NCBI GenBank assembly: GCA_003447235.1
Contig: DLZV01000021.1
Span: forward strand, 1 to 60,995
DNA: 60,995 nt
Source of the DNA: Prevotella sp.
Lineage (GTDB): Bacteria; Bacteroidota; Bacteroidia; Bacteroidales; Bacteroidaceae
Direction: 5' to 3'
A program made the position numbers and the translations under genes. How positions within the stretch are numbered: position 1 is the first letter of the stretch; every line of letters starts with the position of its first letter. The notes under the pieces were generated by a model. The model ran no database searches and was not told the DNA's origin. It saw nothing but the letters and a program-made list of their open reading frames with translations. This document shows positions 25,695 to 34,051 of this stretch, in pieces.

Positions 25695-27308
25695 ATGAAC
25701 AATAATAACGGATTGCTTTTATGGGTCGATGACGAGATAGAGCTGCTGAAGGCCTACATCATCTTCCTCGAAAAGAAAGGCTACGAGGTCGTGACCGTCA
25801 GCAACGGAGCCGACGCCATCGACCAATGCCGCGCGCAGACCTTCGACCTGGTGCTCCTCGACGAGCAGATGCCAGGTCTGTCAGGTCTCGAGACGCTCCA
25901 GCGCATCAAGGAGATACAACCTGCCACGCCCATCGTCATGGTGACGAAGAGCGAGGAGGAGAACATCATGGAACAGGCGATAGGATCGAAGATCGCCGAC
26001 TACCTCATCAAGCCCGTCAATCCCAGTCAGATTCTTCTGACACTCAAGAAGAACATCCACAGAAAGGAGATCGTCACCGAGGTGACGCAGACGGGCTACC
26101 AACAGGACTACCAGCAGATCTCCATGCAGATCAGCGACAGTCGTTCCTTTGCCGACTGGGCCGAGGTCTATAAGCGGCTGGTGCGCTGGGAACTGGAACT
26201 GAGCAGCACGGAGAGCAATATGACGGACATGCTGAAGATGCAAAAGGAGGAGGCCAATATCGGGTTTGCCAAATACATCCAGCAGAACTACCTCGACTGG
26301 GTAGCTCCGCAACAGCCAGCCCGCACAGACCGGTTTCAACTGCGTGGCCGCAAGGAGGAGAAGCCGGGTGTGTCGCGCCCCACGATGAGTCCCGACCTCT
26401 TCAAGCAGTTTGTCTTTCCAAGCATTGACCGTGGCGAGAAGGTTTTCCTGATCGTCATCGACAACTTCCGCTTCGACCAGTGGCGCGTGCTCTCCAGCGA
26501 GGTGGCCGACCTCTTCGACATCGACGAGCAAGTCTATCTCAGCATCCTTCCCACCGCCACGCAGTATGCCCGCAACGCCATCTTCAGCGGGCTGATGCCC
26601 CAACAGATAGCCGAGATGTTTCCAGAGTTGTGGGTCGATGAGGACGAGGAGGAGGGTAAGAACCTCAACGAGAAACCGCTCATCCAGACGCAGATCGACC
26701 GCTACCGCCGCCACGACAAGTTCTCTTACCACAAGATCAACGACTCGGCCGATTCGGACAAGTATCTCTCCCAGTTCAACAACCTCTACCAGAACGACTT
26801 CAACGTGCTGGTCATCAACTTCATCGACATCCTCTCCCATGCACGCACGGAGATGAAGATGATACGCGAATTGGCCAACAACGAGAGCGCCTACCGCAGT
26901 ATCACCCGCTCCTGGTTCCGCCACTCGGTATTGACCGACCTCCTGCGCCTGCTCTCGCAGAGCGACTACAAGGTCATCATCACCACCGACCATGGCAGCA
27001 TCCGCACCACGAAGCCCGTGAAGATCGTCGGCGACCGCAACACCAACACCAACCTGCGCTACAAGTTGGGCAAGAACCTGAGCTACCACGGCAAGGACCT
27101 CTTCGTCATCAAGAATCCACACCAGGCTCAACTCCCCGCCCCCAATCTCAGCACGGCCTATGTGTTTGCCACGGGCGACGCCTTCTTTGCCTACCCCAAC
27201 AATTACAACTACTACGTGTCTTATTATAAGGACACATTCCAGCATGGCGGCATCTCGATGGAGGAGATGATCGTGCCCCTCATCACCCTGACGCCACGAA
27301 AACGATAA
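25695..27308 (+). CDS. porX: PorX-type response regulator with PglZ phosphatase-like domain
   Basis: PorX controls type IX secretion and works with the histidine kinase PorY. The 537-residue protein has an N-terminal receiver domain with acidic residues D12/D13, phospho-acceptor D56 in LLDEQMPG and K85. A helical linker follows, then a C-terminal alkaline-phosphatase-like PglZ domain with FLIVIDNFRFDQW, LPTATQYARNAIFSG and TTDHGS. In the studied homologue this domain hydrolyses oligonucleotides. I chose ATG 25695 because AGGAG lies about 9 bases upstream and the receiver motif starts right after. No output DNA-binding domain is present. Confidence 0.93.
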   Translation: MNNNNGLLLWVDDEIELLKAYIIFLEKKGYEVVTVSNGADAIDQCRAQTFDLVLLDEQMPGLSGLETLQRIKEIQPATPIVMVTKSEEENIMEQAIGSKIADYLIKPVNPSQILLTLKKNIHRKEIVTEVTQTGYQQDYQQISMQISDSRSFADWAEVYKRLVRWELELSSTESNMTDMLKMQKEEANIGFAKYIQQNYLDWVAPQQPARTDRFQLRGRKEEKPGVSRPTMSPDLFKQFVFPSIDRGEKVFLIVIDNFRFDQWRVLSSEVADLFDIDEQVYLSILPTATQYARNAIFSGLMPQQIAEMFPELWVDEDEEEGKNLNEKPLIQTQIDRYRRHDKFSYHKINDSADSDKYLSQFNNLYQNDFNVLVINFIDILSHARTEMKMIRELANNESAYRSITRSWFRHSVLTDLLRLLSQSDYKVIITTDHGSIRTTKPVKIVGDRNTNTNLRYKLGKNLSYHGKDLFVIKNPHQAQLPAPNLSTAYVFATGDAFFAYPNNYNYYVSYYKDTFQHGGISMEEMIVPLITLTPRKR

Positions 27309-27337
27309 TAGACAAAAACAAAGAAAGGAAAAGCAAT

Positions 27338-27775
27338 ATGAAGAAAGTGTATTTTGAACTCGAAAGCCTCGACAAGATCCACGAGGCCGCCCGCTACTTC
27401 CTCAACGCCGTGGGCGACGCCAACATCTTTGCCATCGACGGAGACATGGGGGTAGGCAAGACCACCTTCATCAAAGCCGTCTGCGAGGAACTGGGCGTCA
27501 AGGATGTCATCACCTCCCCCACCTTCTCATTGGTCAACGAATATACCGATGGCAAGGGTGAGCCGGTCTATCACTTCGACTTCTACCGCATCAAGAAGAT
27601 AGCGGAGGTCTTCGACATAGGCGTAGAGCAATATTTTGACAGCGGGCACTACTGCTTCATCGAATGGCCGGATATCGTGGAATTCTTCCTGCCCGACGAT
27701 GCGGTCCACCTTGAAATATATGAACAGGAAGATGGTGCACGCCGCTTTATCATCAAGTGGTACTTTGTCGATTAG
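27338..27775 (+). CDS. tsaE: tRNA threonylcarbamoyladenosine biosynthesis ATPase TsaE
   Basis: TsaE is the small ATPase that resets the TsaB-TsaD complex during t6A37 synthesis on tRNA. The 145-residue product has the Walker A motif GDMGVGKTT at 35-43, the block ITSPTFSLVNEY and the HFDFYRIKK segment, all typical. It follows porX by 29 bp. A strong terminator ends the transcript. The first-step enzyme of the pathway may be the Sua5-like protein at 3431. Confidence 0.95.
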   Translation: MKKVYFELESLDKIHEAARYFLNAVGDANIFAIDGDMGVGKTTFIKAVCEELGVKDVITSPTFSLVNEYTDGKGEPVYHFDFYRIKKIAEVFDIGVEQYFDSGHYCFIEWPDIVEFFLPDDAVHLEIYEQEDGARRFIIKWYFVD

Positions 27776-27816
27776 CAAGAGGCCAGAAGCTCCCTCGTCA
27801 CTTATCCGAACCTCAC

Positions 27817-27857
27817 AAGCCCGCCGAAAAGAAACTTTTGGCGGGCTTCGTCATTTT
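27817..27857 (+). terminator. Terminator after tsaE
   Basis: AAGCCCGCC at 27817-27825 pairs perfectly with GGCGGGCTT at 27840-27848, followed by a T-rich tail. Confidence 0.85.
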
Positions 27858-27870
27858 TCCTTGCCATATA

Positions 27871-27902
27871 TTTGCGCAATTCGGATTTTTTTTGTTACTT
27901 TG
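27871..27902 (+). promoter_or_regulatory. Promoter of the galM-MFS-galK operon
   Basis: TTTG at 27871-27874 and TTACTTTG at 27895-27902 are 20 bp apart. The -7 box has one change from TAnnTTTG. The leader to galM is 35 nt. Confidence 0.75.
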
Positions 27903-27937
27903 CAAATCAAAGGAATAATAACTAACTTACAGGAATT

Positions 27938-29020
27938 ATGGAAGAGACACAACTGCTTTGTGGTCTGAAGCGTGAGGACTTTCAGACCACCATCGACGGC
28001 AAGAAGACCGATTTATATGTGCTCCGCAACAGTCAGGGCAACGAAGTGGCACTCACCAACTACGGAGGCGCCGTAGTAGCCATCATGATGCCGGACAAAG
28101 AGGGCAAGCACGCCAACATTATTCAGGGACACGACAGCATCAAGGGAGTCATGGAGTCTCCCGAGCCTTATCTCTCTACCCTCGTGGGACGCTACGCCAA
28201 CCGCATCGCGCGCGGACGCTTCCAGCTCCACGGCAAGGAGTATAATCTCGCCATCAACAACGGTCCCAACTGCCTCCACGGCGGCAAGCAGGGATTCAAC
28301 GCCAAGGTATGGGACGCCACGCAGGTGAATCCTCACGCCGTGGTCATGAAATACACCAGTCCCTATGGCGAGGAGGGCTTCTCGGGTGAGGTAGTCGTCT
28401 GGGTGGCCTTCACCCTGACCGACGCTGACGAACTGGTTATCAAGTATCGCGCCACGACCAACAAGAAGACCGTCATCAACCTCACTCACCATGGTTTCTT
28501 CTCCCTCGCTGGCATCGCCAATCCTACCCCCACGATCGACAACGTCCTTTTGGAGGTCAACGCCGACCACTATCTGCCCATCGACGACACTTCCATCCCC
28601 ACGGGCGAGATACGCCGGGTGGAGGGCACGCCCTTCGACTTCCGCACGATGAAGCCTGTAGCACAGGACATCGAGGCTGACGACGAGCAGCTGCGCCATG
28701 GAGCGGGCTACGACCATTGCTTTGTCCTCAACAAGCACGAGGAGGGTGAGCTGACGCTTGCCGCTCGCGTGAAAGAGCCGACCAGCGGACGTACCATGAC
28801 CGTCTATACCACCGAGCCGGGCGTACAACTCTATACGGACAACTGGGCCGACGGCTACCAGGGACAGCACGGAGCCACCTTCCCGCGTCGAAGCGCCATC
28901 TGCCTGGAATGCCAGCACTTCCCCGACAGTCCCAACCATCCCTACTTCCCATCGGTAGTGCTCAACCCGGGTGAGGAATACACCCAGAAGACCATCTACC
29001 AGTTTGGCGTAGAGAAGTAA
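27938..29020 (+). CDS. galM: Aldose 1-epimerase (galactose mutarotase)
   Basis: GalM interconverts the alpha and beta anomers of galactose and other hexoses. The 360-residue product shows NGPNCLHGGKQGFNAKVW, the catalytic histidine region INLTHHGFFSLAG, GAGYDHCFVLNK and TTEPGVQLYTDNW, in the family order. No clear signal peptide is present, so it is cytoplasmic. It is the first gene of an operon with a sugar transporter and galactokinase, which fits galactose use. Confidence 0.95.
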   Translation: MEETQLLCGLKREDFQTTIDGKKTDLYVLRNSQGNEVALTNYGGAVVAIMMPDKEGKHANIIQGHDSIKGVMESPEPYLSTLVGRYANRIARGRFQLHGKEYNLAINNGPNCLHGGKQGFNAKVWDATQVNPHAVVMKYTSPYGEEGFSGEVVVWVAFTLTDADELVIKYRATTNKKTVINLTHHGFFSLAGIANPTPTIDNVLLEVNADHYLPIDDTSIPTGEIRRVEGTPFDFRTMKPVAQDIEADDEQLRHGAGYDHCFVLNKHEEGELTLAARVKEPTSGRTMTVYTTEPGVQLYTDNWADGYQGQHGATFPRRSAICLECQHFPDSPNHPYFPSVVLNPGEEYTQKTIYQFGVEK

Positions 29021-29121
29021 AGCATTCCCCACAGCCACCCAGGAGCCACCCCATCCCAAACGGCCGTGATACCGCGGCCCATCCATCCACCAAAGAAAGA
29101 AAACAAAACAACAACACCGAA

Positions 29122-30414
29122 ATGGAAAATTCCTCTAAAAAACAAGGAAATATCATCGCCATCCTGGCGATGGTCTTCCTGTTCGCCATGATTGCCTTCG
29201 TGACCAACCTCTGCTCGCCCATGGCCGTCATTCTCAAAAACAACTTCAACGTCTCCGAGTTTCTCTCGCAGGTGGGCAACTATGGCAACTTTGGCGCCTA
29301 CTTAGTCATGGGTGTTCCCGCAGGTCTGCTCATCACAAAATTCGGCTACAAGAAGACGGCCTTGATGGCCCTTATCGTCGGCATTGTCGGTCTGCTTCTC
29401 CAGTGGGTCAGTGGGTCTGCCGGCTTCGTGGTCTATCTCATCGGCGCCTTCATTTCCGGCCTCTGCATGTGCATGCTCAACACCGTGGTCAATCCGATGC
29501 TCAACCTCCTCGGCGGAGGTGGCAACCGTGGAAACCAGCTTGTACAGATCGGTGGAGTATTCAACTCCGCCGCTGCTGTCTGTGTCTATATTCTCATGGG
29601 AGCCCTCATCGGCGACGCCAGCAAGGCCAAAGTCTCCGCAGCCACGCCAGCTCTGATGATTGCCCTCGCCATCTTCATCTTCGCCCTTGTGGTCATTTTC
29701 TTCACCAAGATCCAGGAGCCGCAACAGCCGAAGCATGAAGCTACCCACGACCAGTACAGCTGCTACTCCTTCCGCCACTTCAAACTCGGCATGCTTGCCA
29801 TCGCCGTCTATGGCGCCGTCGAGGTATGCCCGCCGACCTACATTCTCGCCTACCTCACCTCCGCCAAGGATGCCGTCAACCCGGGTCTTGGCATGGACGC
29901 TGGCTATGTGGGCACGCTCAGTGCGGTCTATTTCATCTTCATGCTCATCGGTCGTTTCATCGGCGGCATGGTGGGTGGCAAGGTATCGCCCAAGGCAATG
30001 ATCACTACCGTGAGTTTCGTGGCCATGGTCCTCGTGGCCGTGGGTATGTTGCTTCCCGTAGAGCAGACCATTCAGTTCCCGGGCATCGACTACGTCAAGA
30101 TGTGCCTCATCTGGGGTGAGATTCCCGTAGGCATCTTCGCCTTCATGCTCATCGGCTTCTGCGCCTCCGTGATGTGGGGTGGCATCTTCAACCTCGCTAC
30201 AGAGGGACTGGGCAAATACACGGCCAAGGCTTCGGGCGCATTCATGATGATGGTGGCTGGCTTTGCTGTTGTCATCGGCCTTCAGGGTTTCGTTATCGAC
30301 CTTACACACAACTACATCGGTAGCTTTGTCGTCGTCCTCCTCGCCGCAGCCTACATCTTCTACTACGCCCTCTGGGGCTCCAAGAATGTCAATACCGACA
30401 TTCCCGTGGAGTAA
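29122..30414 (+). CDS. MFS sugar transporter, FucP/GluP-like
   Basis: The 430-residue inner-membrane protein has about 12 hydrophobic segments and resembles the fucose/galactose/glucose proton symporter group. It opens with MVFLFAMIAFVTNLCSPM and has GNYGNFGAYLVMGVPAG around 52-68. It lies between galM and galK, so galactose is the likely substrate, although glucose is possible. The 101-bp spacer before it holds a small GGCCG/CGGCC hairpin. Confidence 0.9.
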   Translation: MENSSKKQGNIIAILAMVFLFAMIAFVTNLCSPMAVILKNNFNVSEFLSQVGNYGNFGAYLVMGVPAGLLITKFGYKKTALMALIVGIVGLLLQWVSGSAGFVVYLIGAFISGLCMCMLNTVVNPMLNLLGGGGNRGNQLVQIGGVFNSAAAVCVYILMGALIGDASKAKVSAATPALMIALAIFIFALVVIFFTKIQEPQQPKHEATHDQYSCYSFRHFKLGMLAIAVYGAVEVCPPTYILAYLTSAKDAVNPGLGMDAGYVGTLSAVYFIFMLIGRFIGGMVGGKVSPKAMITTVSFVAMVLVAVGMLLPVEQTIQFPGIDYVKMCLIWGEIPVGIFAFMLIGFCASVMWGGIFNLATEGLGKYTAKASGAFMMMVAGFAVVIGLQGFVIDLTHNYIGSFVVVLLAAAYIFYYALWGSKNVNTDIPVE

Positions 30415-30463
30415 TGAGAAGAAATATCGTCATTAAAACCAATAAATTACACAAGCAAAAGAT

Positions 30464-31624
30464 ATGGACATAGAATTTGTGAGAAGCCGTTTTATCAAGC
30501 ATTTCGACGGTAAGACGGGCAACATATACTTCTCGCCGGGTCGCATCAACCTCATCGGCGAGCACACGGACTACAACGGGGGCTTTGTCTTCCCTGGCGC
30601 CGTGGACAAGGGCATTATGGCCGAGGTGCGCCCCAATGGCCTCGACACCATCATGTGCTATTCCATCGACTTGAAGGACCGCGTGGAGTTCAAGGTGGAC
30701 GATCCTGAGGGTCCGCGCGCCACGTGGGCACGCTTCATCTACGGCATGGTGCAGGAGTTTCGCAAGCTCGGCGTGGAGGTGAAGGGATTCAATATCGCCT
30801 TCGCGGGCGACGTACCCCTTGGAGCGGGCATGAGCAGCTCAGCAGCCCTGGAGAGCTGCATTGGCTGTGCCCTCAACGACCTTTTTGCCGACAACAAGGT
30901 ATCAAAATGGGACATCGCCTTGGCGGGACAGGCCACAGAGCATAAGTACATCGGGGTCAACTGCGGCATCATGGACCAGTTTGCCAGCGTCTTCGGACAG
31001 GCAGGCAAGCTGATGCGTCTCGACTGCCGTAGCCGCGAGTTTGAGTACTTCCCCTTCGACCCGAAGGGATACCAGCTCGTATTGGTCAATTCCAAGGTGA
31101 AGCACGAACTGGTTGGAAGCCCGTACAACGACCGCCGCAGAAGTTGCGAGAATGTGGTCGCGGCCATCGCCGCCCAGTTCCCCGACCGCCACTTCGAGAC
31201 GCTCCGCGATGCTGAATGGACCGACCTGGAGGCCGTCCGCAACAAGGTGAGCGAGGAGGACTACAGCCGTGCTCACTATGTGTTGGGCGAGAAGGCCCGC
31301 ATACTGGCTGTCTGCGAAGCGCTCAACCAAGGCGACTACGAGACCGTAGGCCAGAAGATGTATGAGACCCATGACGGACTGAGCAACGAGTATGACGTGA
31401 GCTGCGAAGAGCTCGACTTCCTCAATGACGTAGCCCGCGAGTGTGGCGTCACGGGATCCCGCATCATGGGCGGTGGCTTCGGCGGTTGCACCATCAACCT
31501 CGTCAAGGAAGAGCGCTACGACCACTTCGTCGAGGAAGTGACCAAACGCTTCGCTGCGAAGTATGGCCATGCCCCCGAGGTCTATCCTGTCGTCATCAGC
31601 GACGGTTCCCACAAAGTCTGCTAA
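30464..31624 (+). CDS. galK: Galactokinase
   Basis: GalK phosphorylates galactose with ATP to galactose-1-phosphate, the entry to the Leloir pathway. The 386-residue product carries the substrate motif GRINLIGEHTDYNGG at about 26-40, the GHMP ATP motif PLGAGMSSSAALE and the C-terminal motif GGGFGGCTINL. It is the last gene of galM-MFS-galK and is followed by a strong terminator. galT and galE are not in this window. Confidence 0.97.
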   Translation: MDIEFVRSRFIKHFDGKTGNIYFSPGRINLIGEHTDYNGGFVFPGAVDKGIMAEVRPNGLDTIMCYSIDLKDRVEFKVDDPEGPRATWARFIYGMVQEFRKLGVEVKGFNIAFAGDVPLGAGMSSSAALESCIGCALNDLFADNKVSKWDIALAGQATEHKYIGVNCGIMDQFASVFGQAGKLMRLDCRSREFEYFPFDPKGYQLVLVNSKVKHELVGSPYNDRRRSCENVVAAIAAQFPDRHFETLRDAEWTDLEAVRNKVSEEDYSRAHYVLGEKARILAVCEALNQGDYETVGQKMYETHDGLSNEYDVSCEELDFLNDVARECGVTGSRIMGGGFGGCTINLVKEERYDHFVEEVTKRFAAKYGHAPEVYPVVISDGSHKVC

Positions 31625-31690
31625 GGACCCGACGACATTGCCTCTTTGAATTCCCCCGAAAGGGCGGGATTTCAAAGAGAACAATATTTC

Positions 31691-31738
31691 AAAACGGGGT
31701 TGGCAAGCGATTTAATTCGCACTTGCCAACCCCGTTTT
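31691..31738. terminator. Bidirectional terminator between galK and pyrH
   Basis: AAAACGGGGTTGGCAAG at 31691-31707 pairs perfectly with its complement at 31722-31738. A at one side and T at the other allow use in both directions between the convergent genes. Confidence 0.92.
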
Positions 31739-31818
31739 CATTTTCGGCGGTCTCTACCATTTATACATAGCGTGGCCGATTTGCAGAAATCGTTCTACAT
31801 ACGTTCTCCAGAATCTGA

Positions 31819-32529
31819 TCAGTTATGGACGAGCGTACCGATAGCCTCTCCCGCCATCACCTTGGCGAGATTGCCATAGACATCCATGTTGAAGACATAG
31901 ATGGGAAGATGGTTCTCCTTACACATCGTGGTGGCCGTGAGGTCCATGACCTTCAGGCCGCGGGTATAAATCTCGTCGTAGGTGATGTCGTCAAACTTCG
32001 TGGCTGTCGGGTCTTTCTCGGGGTCGGCGGTATAGATGCCATCCACGCGTGTACCTTTTAGCATCACATCTGCCTCTATCTCGATGCCACGGAGCGACGA
32101 ACCCGTATCGGTGGAGAAGTAGGGGCAACCCGTTCCTGCACCGAAGATGCAGACATAGCCAGCCTCCATGGCCTCGATGGCCTTCCACTTGCTATACAAC
32201 TCGCCGATAGGCTCCATACGAATGGCGGTTAGCACCTTGTTTTTGACACCCAATGCACCGAGAGCAGAACTCAAGGCGAGCGAGTTGATGACGGTGGCAC
32301 ACATACCCATTTGGTCGCCCTTCACGCGGTCGAAGCCCTTCTGCGAACCCGACAGGCCGCGGAAGATATTGCCACCACCGATGACGATACCGATCTGTAC
32401 ACCCATCTCCTGCACTTCTTTAATCTGGCGCGCATAGTCCGCCAAACGCTCGGGGTCAATACCATACCCCTGCTTGCCCATCAGGCTCTCTCCAGAGAGC
32501 TTGAGCAGTATTCTCTTAAATCTTGCCAT
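31819..32529 (-). CDS. pyrH: UMP kinase
   Basis: UMP kinase makes UDP from UMP and ATP in pyrimidine synthesis. The 236-residue product has KRILLKLSGESLMG at the N-terminus, GGGNIFRG and the TGCPYFSTDTGSSLRGIEI stretch, all typical of the bacterial hexameric enzyme. It is probably the last gene of a yraN-birA-pyrH operon, 51 bp after birA, and ends at the shared terminator with galK. Confidence 0.96.
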   Translation of the reverse strand: MARFKRILLKLSGESLMGKQGYGIDPERLADYARQIKEVQEMGVQIGIVIGGGNIFRGLSGSQKGFDRVKGDQMGMCATVINSLALSSALGALGVKNKVLTAIRMEPIGELYSKWKAIEAMEAGYVCIFGAGTGCPYFSTDTGSSLRGIEIEADVMLKGTRVDGIYTADPEKDPTATKFDDITYDEIYTRGLKVMDLTATTMCKENHLPIYVFNMDVYGNLAKVMAGEAIGTLVHN

Positions 32530-32580
32530 TGCTGATTATATTGATAAATTTCTACTTTTATAATAAGTTACAATACCCCT

Positions 32581-33378
32581 CTATTGGGCTGCGGGGATCA
32601 TAAACTCCACTTCTTTGAAGCTGTATTCGCGGATGCAGCCCTGCCGGTCGTGGAGCAACAGGCGCCCATCGTCTTCCACACCGAAGATGCGTCCCTCAAA
32701 CTCACCCTCCTTGTCCCGGAAGCGATAATAGCCGTCGCGGTGGTAAAGGTTCATAAAATAGAGTTCGGAGATGTCTCCATAGGCTCCCTCACGGGTCAGT
32801 TCATAGTATTTCTTGAACGAGACGATGAGTTCTTGCAGCAGTTGCTCGCGATCTACGTCGTGGCCCACAATCTGTTTGAGTGACACGGGATTGGGCAAGT
32901 CGTCGGAGAAAGCGGTCTGATTGACATTCAGTCCGATGCCATAGACGCATTTTTTGAGACCTTGCGAACTGACCGCCGTCTCGATCAGCGTACCACTCAA
33001 CTTGCGGTCGTTCCAATAGATGTCGTTTGGCCACTTCAGGGTGATCCCCTCCGTATAGCCATCGAGCACCTCCTTGATAGCCAAGGCCCCTGCCTCGGAG
33101 AGGAGAAACTGCCGCCCCACGGGAATCCATGAGGGATGGATGAGGACGCTGAAGAGCAGGTTCATTCCTTCGGCAGACTCCCACCGGTTCGTCCCCTGCC
33201 CCCTTCCCGCCGTCTGATGATCAGCGGTGACGACCACCATATCCTCGTCTTCTGCAGCGGGTTGGTAGGTCCTGAGGTAGTTGTTCGTGCTATCGACCTC
33301 GCCGAGGCGCACCACGGTCACGGGCTTCTCCTTCGGCTTGCGGCCCAGTTGGGCTTTGATTCGTGAAAAGATTTTCAT
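32581..33378 (-). CDS. birA: Biotin--protein ligase without DNA-binding domain
   Basis: The enzyme joins biotin to carboxylase carrier proteins through biotinyl-AMP. The 265-residue product shows EVDSTNNYLR, the GRGQGTNRW loop for biotinyl-AMP and the LKWPNDIYWNDRKLSG motif. It lacks the N-terminal helix-turn-helix of E. coli BirA, so it should not act as a repressor. I start it at 33378 (MKIFSRIKAQLG), since the 11 extra residues upstream are not family-like. It lies between yraN and pyrH. Confidence 0.92.
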   Translation of the reverse strand: MKIFSRIKAQLGRKPKEKPVTVVRLGEVDSTNNYLRTYQPAAEDEDMVVVTADHQTAGRGQGTNRWESAEGMNLLFSVLIHPSWIPVGRQFLLSEAGALAIKEVLDGYTEGITLKWPNDIYWNDRKLSGTLIETAVSSQGLKKCVYGIGLNVNQTAFSDDLPNPVSLKQIVGHDVDREQLLQELIVSFKKYYELTREGAYGDISELYFMNLYHRDGYYRFRDKEGEFEGRIFGVEDDGRLLLHDRQGCIREYSFKEVEFMIPAAQ

Positions 33379-33415
33379 GTTGTTGTGTTCGTTTACATCT
33401 GTGAGGCCCACATGA

Positions 33416-33781
33416 CTACATCAATGGGACGTCCTCGACATGTCTGACTTGCGCCGTCTCTGCATGGGTTCCGACGATGGTGATGATGTCGAAGCGTATG
33501 CGGGAATGGACCTGATAGGTTTTCACAAAAGCATTGGTGGCAATGATGATCGACCGTATCTTCTGTGGCGTGACGGCCAGCGAGGCATCGCCAAAGCGTT
33601 CGTTGCGCCGCGTCTTCACCTCCACGATCACCAGGAGGTCTTCGTCCTCCTTCTGTGCGATGAGGTCAAGGTCGCGATGTCCACAATGCCAGTCGCGAAA
33701 GAGTATCTTGAAGCCTTGACGCTCCAAGTGGCGGGCAGCCAATTCCTCGCCCCAACGTCCCAACTCATTGTGCGCAGCCAT
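33416..33781 (-). CDS. yraN: YraN/UPF0102 family protein
   Basis: This small cytoplasmic family has a restriction-endonuclease-like fold, but its function is not settled. The 121-residue product has the family opening NELGRWGEELAARHLERQGF, then HRDLDLIAQ and VIVEVKTRRNERFGDA, which hold the D...EVK nuclease-like residues. It is the first gene of the minus-strand set leading to birA (37 bp later) and pyrH. Confidence 0.93.
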   Translation of the reverse strand: MAAHNELGRWGEELAARHLERQGFKILFRDWHCGHRDLDLIAQKEDEDLLVIVEVKTRRNERFGDASLAVTPQKIRSIIIATNAFVKTYQVHSRIRFDIITIVGTHAETAQVRHVEDVPLM

Positions 33782-33816
33782 ACCGTGTCCTATTCGTTTG
33801 TTCGCTAATCATCGCA

Positions 33817-33824
33817 CAAATTTA
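33817..33824 (-). promoter_or_regulatory. -7 box for yraN-birA-pyrH
   Basis: On the minus strand TAAATTTG lies 35 bp before the yraN start. No clear TTTG is found at 19-21 bp upstream. Confidence 0.5.
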
Positions 33825-34018
33825 CGAATTTAATCCGAATCCTCGGCCATCCTAAGGGGCTTTTTTCCTGGTTCTATAGCAAATTGAGGGAAGGAGGTGG
33901 TCCGTGGTGCGGCAAGACGAGGTGGTTGACATCCTTTGATAGCGCCCCTCTGTCCGTCCTTACCGTACCAGTGAGCAAAGAAACGGCGCGTTTTCTTCCA
34001 TAATCGGAAAAGAATTTG

Positions 34019-34026
34019 TAATTTCG
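34019..34026 (+). promoter_or_regulatory. -7-like box for nrdJ
   Basis: TAATTTCG differs by one base from TAnnTTTG and lies 25 bp before the nrdJ start. I see no cobalamin riboswitch features and no NrdR-type box pair in 33782-34051. Confidence 0.4.
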
Positions 34027-34051
34027 CAATCTGATTGAAGAACTTGACTGT

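Noticed and set aside
33782..34051. Cobalamin riboswitch before nrdJ
   Set aside because: I looked for the B12-box pattern and paired elements and saw none.
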